Counted from the first letter of the stretch, positions 15,375-26,193 are shown. The stretch is 64,000 nucleotides of DNA from JACVRW01 sp963728155 (GCA_963728155.1 CAVSJF010000007.1:248001-312000); one strand, 5' to 3'. Notes: a model not told the origin generated them from the sequence alone. Program-made: numbers and translations.

Positions 15375-17018
15375 CTAGGCCAGTCTGTGATCGAGCACGC
15401 GGTCCAGGCGCGCCGACTGCGAGTCCACCGGCACCGCCTTGTCCAGGCGCATCTCGATCTCGCGGCCGTCGATCGTGAGCCCGGCCACCTGGTTGTCGAA
15501 CCACGGGCCGTCGCCGATCATGCGCCAGCGCACCGGCGGGTCGTCGACGCCGGCCGAGCGCGCGAGCGCGCGCCAGACGACCTCGAACGGACGCGACATG
15601 CCGAAGCGGATCACCCGCCGTTCGTTCTTCTCCAGCGGGTTGCGGTAGGGCGAGCAGACCGCCTGCCACACGCTCGACTCGACGCCGGACCCTCGCCGAA
15701 AGGCGACCTCGAACAGGTAGGCATGGTGCACGTCGCCCGACAGCACCACCACCGACGCCGGGGCCGGCCCGCGCTCGCCGGCGGCGACCGAGCGGATGAT
15801 CTCGGCCAGCCGGTTGAACGATTCGCCGAACGCAGCCCAGTGCTCCAGGTCGACGGCCTGGCGCGCGCGCTCGGCGACCGGTGCCATGGCCCCGCCCCAG
15901 GCGCCCGCGGCCACGGCCTCGCTCCAGGCCTCGGCGAAGTGCATGCCGCGGCCGAGCAGCCACGGCAGCGACGTGGCGATCAGCACGTGGTCGAACTCGC
16001 CGGTCACCTGCTCCTCGAGCCAGTCCCACTCGGCCTCGTCGAGCATGGAGCGCTCACCCTCCACGAGCTGGCGGCCCGCGCGCGAGTCGATCACCACCAG
16101 GCGGGTGTGACCGAGGTCGCGGCAGAAGCTCCAGCGCGTGCCCGAGCTCTCGCGGTCGGCCTTTCGGGCGAACTCATCGAGGATCGGCTCCGCGTCGTCG
16201 GCGGCCTTCACGCGCTTGAGCAGCTCGTCCTCCTGGTGGTCCCCGGGCGGCAGGTTGCCCAGGTGCTGGTAGACCCAGTAGGAGCTCAGGGCCCCCATGA
16301 TGTGGCGGTTCCACCAATCCTTCTGGCGCATGTCATCGAGCCAGGCCTGGGAGATGTTCCAGTCGTCGTGCACATCGTGGTCGTCGAAGATCATCGCCGT
16401 CGAGACGGTCGAGAGCAGCCAGCGGATGGTGGGGTCGCCCCAGCTCTCCTTGTATAGGTGCGTGTACTCCTCGAAGTCGACCACCCTGTCTCCGGGCTCC
16501 TCGCCGGGATCGCGTTGGGTCTCGATATACGCGCGCGTGGCCGGCGAGACCTCGTCGGCGTACACCTGGTCGCCGATCATCAGCAGAACGTCGGGCCACT
16601 CGTCGCGCGGCTGGTTGCGCATCCGGTGGGCCAGCGTGTGGAGGGCGTCGATCTCGCGCCCGCGCTCGTCCTGGTCCTTGCGCAGCGAGTAGGGGGGCTC
16701 GTGGGGGGCCGCGACCCGGCACGAGCCGAAGACCACGTCGAGCGGCGTTCGCTTGGGGTAGGTGTGGAACGCGCTGGCGGGAAAGCCGTCGTTTCGGGGC
16801 CAGACCCGCTCTCCGTCCAGCTTGACCTCGTACTCGTGCCAGGTGCCGGGCTCGAGGCCACCGCAGCACACGAGCGCGTAGTGGTGGTCACAGACGCAGA
16901 AGGTTCGCTCGCGCGCCCCGAGGATCTCCACCTCGCACGACTCGCTCGTCTCCACCCAAATGACCGCCTCCCGCTCGCCGACATAGCGAAGGAGGGGACC
17001 GAGAACCAACTCCCCCAT
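15375..17018 (-). CDS. PhoD-type alkaline phosphatase family protein
   Basis: 547 residues. PhoD phosphatases use Fe3+ and Ca2+ to cleave phosphodi- or monoesters. Motifs seen: FGSCR, LLMIGDQVYADE (metal Asp), FDDHDVHDDWN (Asp/His metal ligands), VVIDSRAGRQ and LSGDVHHAYLF. An N-terminal beta domain (about 1-95) precedes the metallophosphatase domain. Typical PhoD is Tat-exported, but no signal peptide is visible here, so this member is probably cytoplasmic with another substrate. The ATG has TAATCT 8 nt upstream. It is divergent from the proline dehydrogenase gene, with the two -10 elements only 9 bp apart. Confidence 0.85.
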   Translation of the reverse strand: MGELVLGPLLRYVGEREAVIWVETSESCEVEILGARERTFCVCDHHYALVCCGGLEPGTWHEYEVKLDGERVWPRNDGFPASAFHTYPKRTPLDVVFGSCRVAAPHEPPYSLRKDQDERGREIDALHTLAHRMRNQPRDEWPDVLLMIGDQVYADEVSPATRAYIETQRDPGEEPGDRVVDFEEYTHLYKESWGDPTIRWLLSTVSTAMIFDDHDVHDDWNISQAWLDDMRQKDWWNRHIMGALSSYWVYQHLGNLPPGDHQEDELLKRVKAADDAEPILDEFARKADRESSGTRWSFCRDLGHTRLVVIDSRAGRQLVEGERSMLDEAEWDWLEEQVTGEFDHVLIATSLPWLLGRGMHFAEAWSEAVAAGAWGGAMAPVAERARQAVDLEHWAAFGESFNRLAEIIRSVAAGERGPAPASVVVLSGDVHHAYLFEVAFRRGSGVESSVWQAVCSPYRNPLEKNERRVIRFGMSRPFEVVWRALARSAGVDDPPVRWRMIGDGPWFDNQVAGLTIDGREIEMRLDKAVPVDSQSARLDRVLDHRLA

Positions 17019-17026
17019 GAATGCCC

Positions 17027-17032
17027 AGATTA
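17027..17032 (-). promoter_or_regulatory. -10 element of PhoD-like gene
   Basis: TAATCT, 8 nt before the ATG. Confidence 0.5.
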
Positions 17033-17041
17033 CCCAAGGGG

Positions 17042-17047
17042 TACGTT
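17042..17047 (+). promoter_or_regulatory. -10 element of proline dehydrogenase gene
   Basis: TACGTT, 6 nt before the GTG at 17054. This favours that GTG over the in-frame ATG at 17021, which lies upstream of the element. Confidence 0.45.
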
Positions 17048-17053
17048 CTCGGT

Positions 17054-18379
17054 GTGGAGAACGAGCTGCAGGAGGTGGGTCGCTCGATTCACGCCGCCTT
17101 TCCCGGCAAGAGCCGCCATCCCCTGAAGGCGCTCGACCAGATGGCGATGGACATGGCCGCGCAGGACGCCGAGCTGCGCGCGGCGCTGTTTCGCTTCGTC
17201 GACGTGACGCCCGCGTGCCGCAACCTCGACGATCTGGCCCGTCACCTGACCGACTACCTCAGCGACGTGGACGAGCGCCCGCCGCCGCTCGAGGCGGCGA
17301 TGAAGATGTCGGGGAGCAGGGCCGGGCGTGCGGCGTTGGGCGCGGCGGCGGCCACCGGAGTGCGGCGCATGGCCCATCGCTTCATCGTCGGCGAGACGCC
17401 GCGCGACGCGATCAAGCCGATCCGCCAGATGTGGGAGCACGGGGCCGCCGTGTCGCTCGATCTGCTGGGCGAGGCCACGGTCACCCAGGACGAGGCCGAC
17501 CGGTACGCGGAGCGCTGCATGGACGCCCTCGAGACGCTCGGCGCGGCGGCGCCGAGCTGGCCCGAGCGCCCCACGCTGGAGGCCGATTCGCTCGGCCCCC
17601 TTCCGCGCGTCAACCTCTCGGTGAAGGTGTCGGCCCTCAGCCCGCTCCTTCGTCCCGAGGCGCCGGACGTGGGCCGCGAGGACGCCGCGCGGCGGATGCG
17701 CCCTCTGCTGGCGCGGGCCAAGGAGCTCGGTGCCCACCTCCACATCGACATGGAGTCGGTCGACACCCTCGAGGCCACCATGGAGCTCGTTTTCGACCTG
17801 CTCGACGAGCCCGAGTTCGCCGACGGCCCGTCGAGCGGCGTGGTGATGCAGGCCTACCTGCGCGAGTCACCGGACCAGCTGGGGCGGGTGATCGAGTGGG
17901 CTGCCGCCACTCAGCGCCGGCCGCCGATCGTGGTCCGGCTCGTCAAGGGGGCTTACTGGGACCACGAGGTGGTGTCCGCCCGCCAGCACGGCTGGACCCC
18001 GCCGGTGTTCGAGGAGAAGGCCGAGTCCGACCGCAACTTCGAGGCGCTCACCCTCCAGCTGCTCGACGCGTGGCCGCACGTGCGACCCGCGATCGCCTCC
18101 CACAACCTGCGGTCGGTGGCCCACGCGGTGGCGGCCAACCGCGCGGCGGGCCGCGAGGACCGCGACCTGGAGCTCCAGGTGCTGCGCGGCCTGGGCGACG
18201 AGCTGGCCGCCGCGCTGGCCGACGAGGGCATGCGGGTGCGCATCTACTGCCCGGTGGGCGACATGGTCGCCGGGATGGCCTACCTGGTCCGCCGTCTGCT
18301 CGAGAACACGGCGAACGAGTCGTTTCTCGGCGATCAGCAGCGCGGCGTGCACGTGGACGAGCTGCTGGCCGCGCCGTGA
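17054..18379 (+). CDS. Proline dehydrogenase
   Basis: About 441 residues. It oxidises L-proline to 1-pyrroline-5-carboxylate with FAD, passing electrons to quinone. The TIM-barrel motifs are present: HIDMESVDTLEAT, VMQAYLRESP, VRLVKGAYWDHE (FAD and proline site) and IASHNLRSVAH. It is a stand-alone enzyme, longer than the roughly 300-residue actinobacterial form, with an N-terminal helical region of about 110 residues. The next step, P5C dehydrogenase, is encoded immediately downstream with a GTGA overlap, so proline is taken to glutamate by one operon. I choose GTG 17054 because of the -10 element; ATG 17021 is the alternative. Confidence 0.9.
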   Translation: MENELQEVGRSIHAAFPGKSRHPLKALDQMAMDMAAQDAELRAALFRFVDVTPACRNLDDLARHLTDYLSDVDERPPPLEAAMKMSGSRAGRAALGAAAATGVRRMAHRFIVGETPRDAIKPIRQMWEHGAAVSLDLLGEATVTQDEADRYAERCMDALETLGAAAPSWPERPTLEADSLGPLPRVNLSVKVSALSPLLRPEAPDVGREDAARRMRPLLARAKELGAHLHIDMESVDTLEATMELVFDLLDEPEFADGPSSGVVMQAYLRESPDQLGRVIEWAAATQRRPPIVVRLVKGAYWDHEVVSARQHGWTPPVFEEKAESDRNFEALTLQLLDAWPHVRPAIASHNLRSVAHAVAANRAAGREDRDLELQVLRGLGDELAAALADEGMRVRIYCPVGDMVAGMAYLVRRLLENTANESFLGDQQRGVHVDELLAAP

Positions 18380-19936
18380 GCACCTTCAGCAACGAGCCCA
18401 TCCTGGAGCTCCGCCGCGCCCCGGTGCGCGAGTCGCTGCTCGAGGCGCTGGGCGAGCTCGACTCGGCGCTCCCCATGGAGGTGCCCATCCTGATCGGAGG
18501 CGAACGGGGGTCGGCCGAGGGCATCGAATCCACCGACCCCGGCGCCCCCGACCGCCTGGTCGCGCGGGCGGGCGACGCGGGCGAGGCGGAGGCGCGCGCG
18601 GCCATCGACGCGGCCGAGCGCGGCTTTCGCGAGTGGAGCGAGCGCTCCGCGGCCGAGCGCGCGGAAGCCCTGCACGGAGCCGCCGCGCGGCTGCGCGAGC
18701 GGCGGCTCGAGCTGGCTGCGCTTCAGGTGCGCGAGTGCGCCAAGCCCTGGCCCGAGGCGGACGCCGACGTGTGCGAGGCCATCGACTTCCTGGAGTACTA
18801 CGCGCTCGAGGCCGTCGAGCTCGGCCGCGGGCGCGAGCTGATCCAGGCGCCCGGCGAGCGCAACACCATGCGCTACGGGCCGCGCGGCGTCGCCGCCGTG
18901 ATCGCACCCTGGAACTTCCCGCTGGCCATCGCCTGCGGCATGACCGCCGCCGCGCTGGCGGTGGGCAACGCCGCGGTGCTCAAGCCGGCCGAGCAGTCGC
19001 CCGGCAACGCGCTTGCACTGGTGGAGGCCCTGCACGCGGCCGGAGTGCCGCACGACGCGCTGTCGCTGCTGCCCGGCCACGGTGAGGCGGGGGCGGCGCT
19101 GGTGCGCGACCCGAGGGTGCACGTAATCGCCTTCACCGGCTCGGCGGCGGTGGGCCTCGAGATCCTCAAGGTCGCCGCCGAGACCCCCGACGATCAGGGC
19201 CACGTGAAGCGCGTGGTGTCGGAGATGGGCGGCAAGAACTGCGTGATCGTCGACGCCGACGCCGATCTCGACGACGCCGTTCCCGAGATCGTCCACTCCG
19301 CGTTCGGCTTCGCGGGCCAGAAGTGCTCGGCCGCCGCGCGCGTGCTGGCCCACGAGGCGATCGCCGAGCGGCTCGTGAAGCGCCTGTCGGGAGCGATCGA
19401 GGTGCTCGCGCGTGGGCCAGGCCGGCGACTTCGCCAGCGAGGTGCCGCCGGTGATCGATGCGCGAGGCCCAGGAGCGGGTGCTGCGCTACCGCGAGCTGG
19501 CCGGCGACGCCGTGGCCGCCAGCGCCGCGCGAGGTGCCCGGCCCGGGGCTGGTTCGCCGCGCCCTCGCTCGCCGTCGGCCTGCCCGAGGACTCGGAGGTC
19601 AACCGCGAGGAGATCTTCGGTCCGCTGCTGTCGCTCACCGCCGTGCGCGACGTGGACGAGGCCATGGACGTGATCGCCTCGCTGCCCTTCGCGCTGACCG
19701 GCGGGCTGTTCTCGCGCAGCCCGGCGACGGTCGAGCGGGTCTCGGCCCGCTCGCCGGTGGGCAACCTCTACGTCAACCGCGGCATCACCGGGGCGATGGT
19801 CGGCCGCCAGCCCTTCGGGGGCAACCGGCGTTCAGGGGTGGGCTCCAAGGCCGGCGGCCCGGACTACCTGCTGCAGTTCGTGGAGCCCCACGTGGTCACC
19901 GAGAACACCATGCGACACGGAATATCCGTTACCTAG
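18376..19936 (+). CDS. L-glutamate gamma-semialdehyde (P5C) dehydrogenase, frameshifted in this sequence
   Basis: Aldehyde dehydrogenase of about 510 residues that oxidises glutamate semialdehyde to glutamate with NAD. Seen in order: APWNFPLAIACGM, KPAEQSPGNAL, FTGSAAVG, the general-base region VSEMGGKNCVIVD, the nucleophile in GFAGQKCSAAA, then in other frames GQAGDFASEVPPVID, EIFGPLLSLT and GGNRRSGVGSKAGGPDY. Continuity needs frame changes near 19412, 19457 and 19530. The parts before and after are well conserved, so single-base insertions in the assembly are more likely than decay. The GTG start overlaps the proline dehydrogenase stop. Confidence 0.85.
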
Positions 19937-19942
19937 CTCAAG

Positions 19943-19948
19943 TACGCT
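19943..19948 (+). promoter_or_regulatory. -10 element of PHP-CysC gene
   Basis: TACGCT, 7 nt before the GTG start. Confidence 0.45.
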
Positions 19949-19955
19949 TGCGCGC

Positions 19956-21370
19956 GTGCCCGGCCCGCTCTTCGACCTGCAGTCGCACTCGCTGCTCTCC
20001 GACGGCGAGCTGTCGCCGGCGCAGGTGGTCGAGAACGCCGCTACCGCCGGCGTGGAGCTGCTTGCCCTGTCCGACCACGACACCGTCGACGGAGTCGACG
20101 AGGCGCTGGCCGCCGGCGCGCTGCACGGCGTGCAGGGTCGTGCCCGCTACCGAGATCTCGGCGGTCGACGGCGCCTACGAGGACCTTCACGTGCTCGGCT
20201 ACGGGATCGACCACCGCAGCTCGCTGCTCGGCGAGCGCCTGCTCGACGCGCGCGCGGACCGCGAGCGGCGCGCCGACGCCATGGCCGAGAGGCTGAGCGA
20301 GCTGGGCTTCGAGGTCGACCCCGCCCCGATCGAGGCGCGCAAGGAGGCGGGCAAGCCGGTCGGCCGCCCGCACCTGGCCGCCGCAGTGCTCGCCCACCCG
20401 GCCAACGCGGAGCGCTTGGCCGACGAGGGCCACGAGGACGTCTCGAGCTTCATTCCCGCCTACCTGATTCAGGGCACGCCGGGCTACGTTGCGCGCACGC
20501 CACCCCACCGTCGAGGAGGCGATCGGCTGGATCCACGACGCCGCCGGGAGTGGCGATCTGGGCGCACCCGTTCTGGGACATCAAGAGCGACGAGGAGGTG
20601 CTGGCCGCGATCGAGCGCTACCGGGCGGCGGGGCTCGACGGCGTGGAGGTCTTCTACACCTCCCACACGCGCGAGCAGACGCTGCTGCTCGCCGATCGCT
20701 GCACCGAGCTCGGGCCTGCTCACCACGGGGTCGGCCGACTACCACGGGCCCGGCCACCGTCTCTTCAGCGAGTTCCGCGCCTTCGAGGAGCACGGGCGCG
20801 AGGCGAACCTCGGCCCGATCGCCCACGGCACGCTGGCCGCGCCCGCGCGCGGCGGGGACGGCCTGTGCGTCTGGCTCACCGGCCTGTCGGGCTCGGGCAA
20901 GTCGACCATCGGGCGCATCGCCGCGGGCGAGCTGCGCGACCGCGGGCGCCGCGTGGAGGTGCTCGACGGCGACGACGTGCGGCAGAACCTGTGCGCCGGC
21001 CTCGGCTTCTCGCGCCAGGACCGCGACATCAACGTGCGCCGCATCGCCTGGGTGTCGAACCTGCTGTCGCGAAACGGGGTGGTCACCTTCGTGGCCGCCG
21101 TGTCACCCTTCCGGGCCGCCCGCGACCAGGCGCGGGCGATGATGGGCGAGCGCTTCGTGGAGGTGTACGTGCGCGCCTCGGTCGACGAGTGCGAGCGCCG
21201 CGACGTGAAGGGCCTCTACGAGAAGGCGCGCGCGGGCGAGATCGAGGGCTTCACCGGGCGTCTCCGACCCCTACGAGGAGCCACGGTCGCCCGAGCTGCT
21301 GATCGACACCGAGCAGGAGGGCCCGCAGGAGTCGGCCGAGCGCCTGGTGGCGCTGGTCGAAGCAGCGCCT
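19956..21370 (+). CDS. PHP-domain phosphoesterase fused to APS kinase (CysC), frameshifted
   Basis: Residues about 1-300 are a PHP metallophosphoesterase (FDLQSHSLLSDGELSP, LSDHDTVDGV, VPATEIS, IWAHPFWD, TGSADYHG). Without stop or start codon the frame runs into an adenylylsulfate kinase: LTGLSGSGKSTIGR (P-loop), VLDGDDVRQNL, GFSRQDRDINVRRI, KGLYEKARAGEIEGFTG and DPYEEP. CysC makes PAPS from APS and ATP. Frame changes are needed near 20135, 20495, 20552, 20715 and 21260, so the exact end near 21370 and the fusion itself need care. Such a fusion is unusual; the adjoining sulfatase-like genes hint at sulfate or phosphate ester chemistry. Confidence 0.7.
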
Positions 21371-21376
21371 GCAGGG

Positions 21377-23122
21377 CTACGAGGTCGCGGGCGCGGGCTT
21401 CTCGCCCGCCGGCGCCTGACCGTCGCCGCCCGCGCCGTCGCCGTCCGAGCCGTTGCCGTCGCCCGGGGCGGGCGCCCCCTGGGCCTGCTTGGCCTTCATC
21501 TGCGCCATGAACTCGGCCTGGGCCTGCGCGGGCGTTCTTCGCAGGGCGCCGAGCAGCGGCAGCACGGACAGGATCAGCAGCGCCGCGTGGCGGAAGGCCC
21601 AGGCGAAGCCCTCGCGCGCCGAGCCGGCGGTCTGGCGGATGATCTCCTCGTCGAAGCCCGGTGCGGCCACGAAGCGGTCGCTCGTGCCGCCCGTGTAGTC
21701 GTGCAGCGTCGACTGGATCACGAGCCCCGGCCTCCGGCGCCGGGATCTCCCACTCGCCCACGATGTCCTCGATCTCCTCGTCGGCGAACCAGGACATGTG
21801 CGCGTGCAGCGCGCCCCCGAAGGTGGCGATCAGCACGGCCACGCCGATCGCGGCGCCGAGCTGGCGAGCGGTGTTCAGCACCCCCGAGGCCAGGCCCACC
21901 TCGGGCCCGGCCACGGCCCCCATGGCGCCCACGTTGAGCGCGGGGAAGCCGATGCCCATGCCCACCCCGATCAGGATCAGCCCGGGCAGGATCCGCAGGT
22001 AGGCGAAGGCGTCCCCCGCGGTCGAGGGCAGGAACGACACGATCAGCAGGCCGATGGCCATCAGCACCAGCGCGGGCTTGGCCAGCTCGCCCGGGTGCGC
22101 GGGTGTCGGCCAGGCGGCCCACGAACGGCCACGCGAGGAGGCCGCAGACCGGCACCACGGCCAACGCCAGCGCGGCCTCGATCGGCGTCGTAGCCCCACA
22201 GGTTGGTGAACACGAGCGACAGCAGCAGCAGCGTGCCGATCGCGCCCGGCGCCGAAGAGCAGCATGCCGATGTTCGCGTTGCGGAACTGCTTGTTGGCGA
22301 ACAGCCCCGGCTTGATCATCGGGTTGGGGGCGCGGCGCTCCCACCAGATGAACGTCGCGCCGAGCAGGATCGCCGCCTGCATGAGGCTCAGCCACAGCGC
22401 CAGGCTGCCGTCGAAGGGGTTGGCCTCCACCAGCGCCACGGTCAGGCAGAACACGGCGAGGCCGAGCAGCACCATGCCCCGCACGTCGACCTGGCGGCCG
22501 GCGCTCAGGTCCCAGGTCTCGGGCCACCAGCGCCAGGCGAGAAAGATGCCCACGATCCCGAAGGGGATGTTGATCAGGAAGATCCACTCCCAGCTCGCCA
22601 CCTCGATCAGCACGCCGCCCAGCACGGGGCCGAACGCGGAGGAGACCAGCGCGATCACGGCGATCAGCGCCAGCCCGCGGCCGCGCTGCTGCGGCGGGAA
22701 CACCAGCACGGTCATGGCGAAGCCGAGCGGCGCCAGGATTCCGGCGCCGATGCCCTGGATCACGCGAAAGCCGATCAGCCACTCCACCGACCAGGCGATC
22801 GCGCAGAGCGCGGAGCCGATCGTGAACACCGCCATCCCGATCATGAAGAAGCGCTTGCGGCCGAACTGGTCGGCGAGGCGGCCCATCGACACGAGCAGGA
22901 TGGCGAACATGATGTTGTAGGCGTTGATGACCCAGGTGACCGTGGAGATGTCGGTCGACAGCTCGTCCTGGAGCTCGGGGATCGCGATGTTCACGATCGA
23001 CACGTCGAGCAGGGACATCGCCCAGCCGATCATCATCACGCCGAAGATGCGCCACTTGTGGGCGTAGAGGAACTCGGCCGACGGGTTGGTCCGCTCGTCG
23101 GTCCCTGGCGCTCGTCGCTCAC
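21377..23122 (-). CDS. MFS drug exporter, DHA2 (14-TM) type, frameshifted
   Basis: About 580 residues. The N-terminal half reads MSLLDVSIVNIAIPELQ (DHA2 motif D1), WVINAYNIMFA, GRLADQFGRKR (motif A), RVIQGIGAGILAPLG (motif B) and FGPVLGGVLIEVASWEWIF (motif C), typical of EmrB/QacA proton antiporters. A long C-terminal tail is rich in Gly, Asp and Ala. Frame changes near 23100, 22252, 22190, 22102 and 21722 are needed to follow the protein. The GTG at 23122 is supported by a GTGA overlap with the upstream gene's stop. Substrate unknown; the tight link to two sulfatase-like genes suggests export tied to the same pathway. Confidence 0.8.
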
Positions 23123-24650
23123 TCGCGCGGTCCTCGGGGTCGCGGCCGTCGAACGTCAAGGTCCTCGGGCTCCACGCCGTCCTGCTCCTCGTCGTTGTCG
23201 ACGGCGTCGAAGTCGTTGGGGATGCCGTCGTCGTCGGAGTCGTCGTCGCCGCGGTCGGGCGGCGGCCGCGTGGCGCCGTCGGGGCCGAACTCGGGCAGCG
23301 TCCCACCCGCCACCGTCACCGCGGCGAGCGACATCTCGGTGAGCTGGCCCGTGTCCTCGTTGGCGATGTTGTCGTAGCGCTTGATGTCGTCCTCGACCTC
23401 TTCGTCGTCGTCGTACATGCGCCGCTCGATCTGCCTCGCGGTCGGCCACCATCAGCCAGCGGTCGTCGCGCACCATGATCAGCGATCCGCTCGCGGTGAT
23501 CGAGTAGGGCCGGGGATAGAGATCCTCCTCGTCCACGTCGTCGAACAGCGCGGTCAGGTCCTCGCCCCACATCTTGCCGGGGATGTTGAGGCCCATGTGC
23601 GACAGCAGCGTGGGCGCCACGTCGTGAGTGGAGGCCAACCAGTCGATGTCGTCGCCCGCCATGGTGCCGTCGGGGTGGCGGATCAGGTAGGGGATCTCGT
23701 AGGACTCGCGGTGCGAGGTGGGCGCGCCACGGCCGATGTAGTCGTGCTCGCCCAGCGCCACGCCGATGTCTCCCAGCAGGAACACGAGCGCGTTCTCGGG
23801 CACCGCGTCCATCAGGCGCCCGACCCACTCGTCCACCAGCTCGACGTGGCCGCGGTAGGCCTCGCGCAGCGCGTCGACGTCGGCGTCGCCCCACCGCAGC
23901 TCCTCCAGGCGGTCGTCCATCGGGCCCGATCCCCTCGTCCTCGACCTCGCCGGGCTTGACGTAGATCGGCGGCGCCTCGACGGCGTCGACCGGGTCGAAG
24001 GGATCGATGGCCAGGAAGAAGCTCTCGGGGCCGGAGAGCCGCGCCGAGCGGCCTCGATCCCCGCCCGGAAGGTGCGCTCGGTGGCCGCCGAGGCGCGCTT
24101 GAAGCGCCGCGATCTCACCGGGGATGCCGCGTGTCGGTGCTCGACTCCGATCCCCCGCCCGGGCGCTCGACGTCGGGGAAGCGCGGCCCCTCGAGCATCG
24201 GGTTGTCGGTCACGTAGGCGGTGCGGCACGCCGGCCTCCGCGCATGGTCTCGGTCATCACCGGCTGCCAGTCCCACACCGGGTTGTAGCCCGGCACGGCG
24301 GGCATGCCCTCGGTGTTCTTCCAGTCGCGGAAGGGATACGAGCGCATGCCGGTCACGAGCGTGCGCCGCACCGGCAGCGAGGGCATGCACTCCGGGATCG
24401 CCCGGTCGAAGCGCAGCGACTCACCCGTCAGGTCGTCGAGGTTGGGGGTGTCCGTACCGGAGCCACCCTCGAACGCGTCCACGTAGTCGGCGCGCACGAG
24501 CGGCAGCACCACCAGCACCGCGCTCGGCCCGCGTGCCTCGTCGGCCTGAGCCGCCGCTCGCGCCGGGCAGCGCGAGGCCGCCCAGCGCAGCGGCTCCGGC
24601 GGCAGTGGCGCCGCCGCGGCGCAGCAGAGCTACTGACGCGTCAGGGTCAA
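23119..24650 (-). CDS. Sulfatase-like protein 1 (Ser at nucleophile position), frameshifted
   Basis: Tat-type signal (LLRRGGATAAGAAALGG) followed by an alkaline-phosphatase-superfamily core: TPNLDDLTGESLRF, then SLPVRRTLVTG where sulfatases have C-x-P-x-R, so the nucleophile position is Ser. The C-terminal metal segment reads LLGDIGVALGEHD, with Ile where the family has His or Asn. A very acidic tail (DDDSDDDGIPNDFDAVDND) resembles thrombospondin type 3 calcium repeats. The TTG start overlaps the stop of sulfatase-like 2 (TTGA), and a frame change lies within the first codons. More frame changes occur near 24540, 24230, 24120, 24055, 23930 and 23435. Substrate unknown; it may be degenerate. 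Confidence 0.7.
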
Positions 24651-26181
24651 CCGCCGATGACCGCCTTCGGCGCCGCCGGGCCGAACTGGGGCAGGGTGCC
24701 CCCAGCCTCGTCCTCGAGCGTGCGCCAGAGCAGGTCGACCATCTGGGGATTCTCGGCCGCCACGTCGTGCAGCTCCCCGGGGTCGCTGCGCCGGTCGTAG
24801 AGGCGCTTGCGCTGTCCTTCACTGTCGGCCAGCAGGAACCAGTCGGCGTCGCCGGCGAGCACGTGGTCGTCGTAGCACGAGGTGAACCAGCGCCGCTCGG
24901 GCGGCTCGCCCCCGTCGAAGAGCACCGAGAGGTCCTCGCCGTTCATCTGCCCGGGCGCTCGGATCCCCATCATCGAGAGCAGCGTGCGCGACACGTCGTG
25001 GGTGGAGGCGAAGTAGTCGCTCGGTCTCGCCGGCGAGCTTGCCCTCGGGATGCCGGATCATCGCCGGGCACGTGGTAGATGTGCCACTGGGCGCGGGCGG
25101 CGTGCTTGCCGAGGATCCCGTGCTCGCCGAGGGTCAGGCCGTGGTCGGACATGTACACCACCACGGTCTCGTCGAGCAGCTTCGCGTCGGCCATCTTGTT
25201 CATGAGCCGTCCGATCCACTCGTCGAGGTAGGTGATCTCGGCCGCATAGAGCTCGCGCACGCGCTGCACGGTGTCGTCGTCGACGTCCACGTCGACCGCC
25301 CACGAGTAGGGGGTCTCGAACGGCTGGATGGGAATGATGCCGTCCGAGGCCTCGATGCCCTTGGGTGATCCGGCGGCCAGCTGGAAGCGCCTGGGGCGCG
25401 TCGAGCGGCTCGTGGGGATCGAAGGAGTCGACGCCAAGGAAGAACGGGCGTTGCTTGGCCAGATCGTCGACCAGGTTGATTCCGCTGCGCACCACGCGCG
25501 CGGTTGGGTACTGGGACTCGCGTTCGCGGTAGATCGAGTTCCACCCCGCCATCGCGCGCAGCCGCCCCACCTCGACCGAATTGGACAGCTCGGGCAGCAG
25601 GTAGCGCTCGATGGTGCTGCGCGGTGGCCGGGCGCTTGAAGGGCTTGTTGAGGAAGCGGTAGGCGCCCTGGGAGAAGCTCGGCTTGACCTCGTCGAGCGT
25701 CCGGCGGAAGTTGGCGAAGCGCGGCCCGATCAGGAACGGGTTGTCGGTGCAGTAGGCCGTCTCCACCCCCGCCTCGGCCATCACCTTGGTGAAGATCGGG
25801 TGGTGGTCGGGGATCGGGGATCCAGCCCGGGCCCACCGGCAATCCCTTGGTGGGCACGTAGTTGCGAAAGGGGAACGAGCGCACGCCGGTGAGCAGCGCG
25901 CGCCGGGCCGGGCCGGTTGGCATCGCCTCGGGCACCGCGTGCGAGAAGCGCAGCGAGTCGGCGGCCAGGGCATCGAGGTTGGGCGTCTTGGCGAGGGAGT
26001 CCGGGTTGTAGGCGCCGATGTAGTCCGCACGCGTGGAGTCGCTGAAGATCAGCAGCGCGTTGGGCGCGTCGTCGGAGTGATCGGTGGCCGGCTCGAAGTA
26101 GTCGTCACCGCAAGCGCTCATGCCGAGCGCGGCAGCCCCCGCCGCGCCGGCGCCAAAGAATCCTCTCCGCGTGATGGACAC
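24647..26181 (-). CDS. Sulfatase-like protein 2 (Thr at nucleophile position), frameshifted
   Basis: Tat lipoprotein signal (SITRRGFFGAGAAGAAALG, then lipobox GMSAC). The core has FSDSTRADYIGAY (metal Asp), TPNLDALAADSLRF and TGPARRALLTG, where Thr replaces the formylglycine Cys of sulfatases. Later parts are MSDHGLTLGEHG (metal Asp and His) and a C-terminal domain ending FGPAAPKAVIGG. Thr nucleophiles are known in related phospho-transferases such as LtaS and EptA, so this is probably a phosphoester enzyme rather than a sulfatase. Frame changes near 25822, 25615, 25395, 25065 and 25025. The GTG start has TAGTCT 6 nt upstream. Confidence 0.75.
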
Positions 26182-26187
26182 GCGGGG

Positions 26188-26193
26188 AGACTA
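26188..26193 (-). promoter_or_regulatory. -10 element of sulfatase-like 2 operon
   Basis: TAGTCT, 6 nt before the GTG start; would drive sulfatase-like 2, sulfatase-like 1 and the MFS gene, which overlap one another. Confidence 0.5.

Noticed and set aside
17017..21510. A single 1497-codon open frame on the plus strand
   Set aside because: It runs in the wrong frame through proline dehydrogenase and joins pieces of P5CDH, PHP and CysC through frameshifts. High GC leaves long chance frames; only the pieces with motifs are real.
19410..25830. A decaying pseudogene region
   Set aside because: All catalytic motifs are kept, the indels are single bases, unrelated genes are hit alike, and the same kind of indel occurs in essential nuoD and serS.
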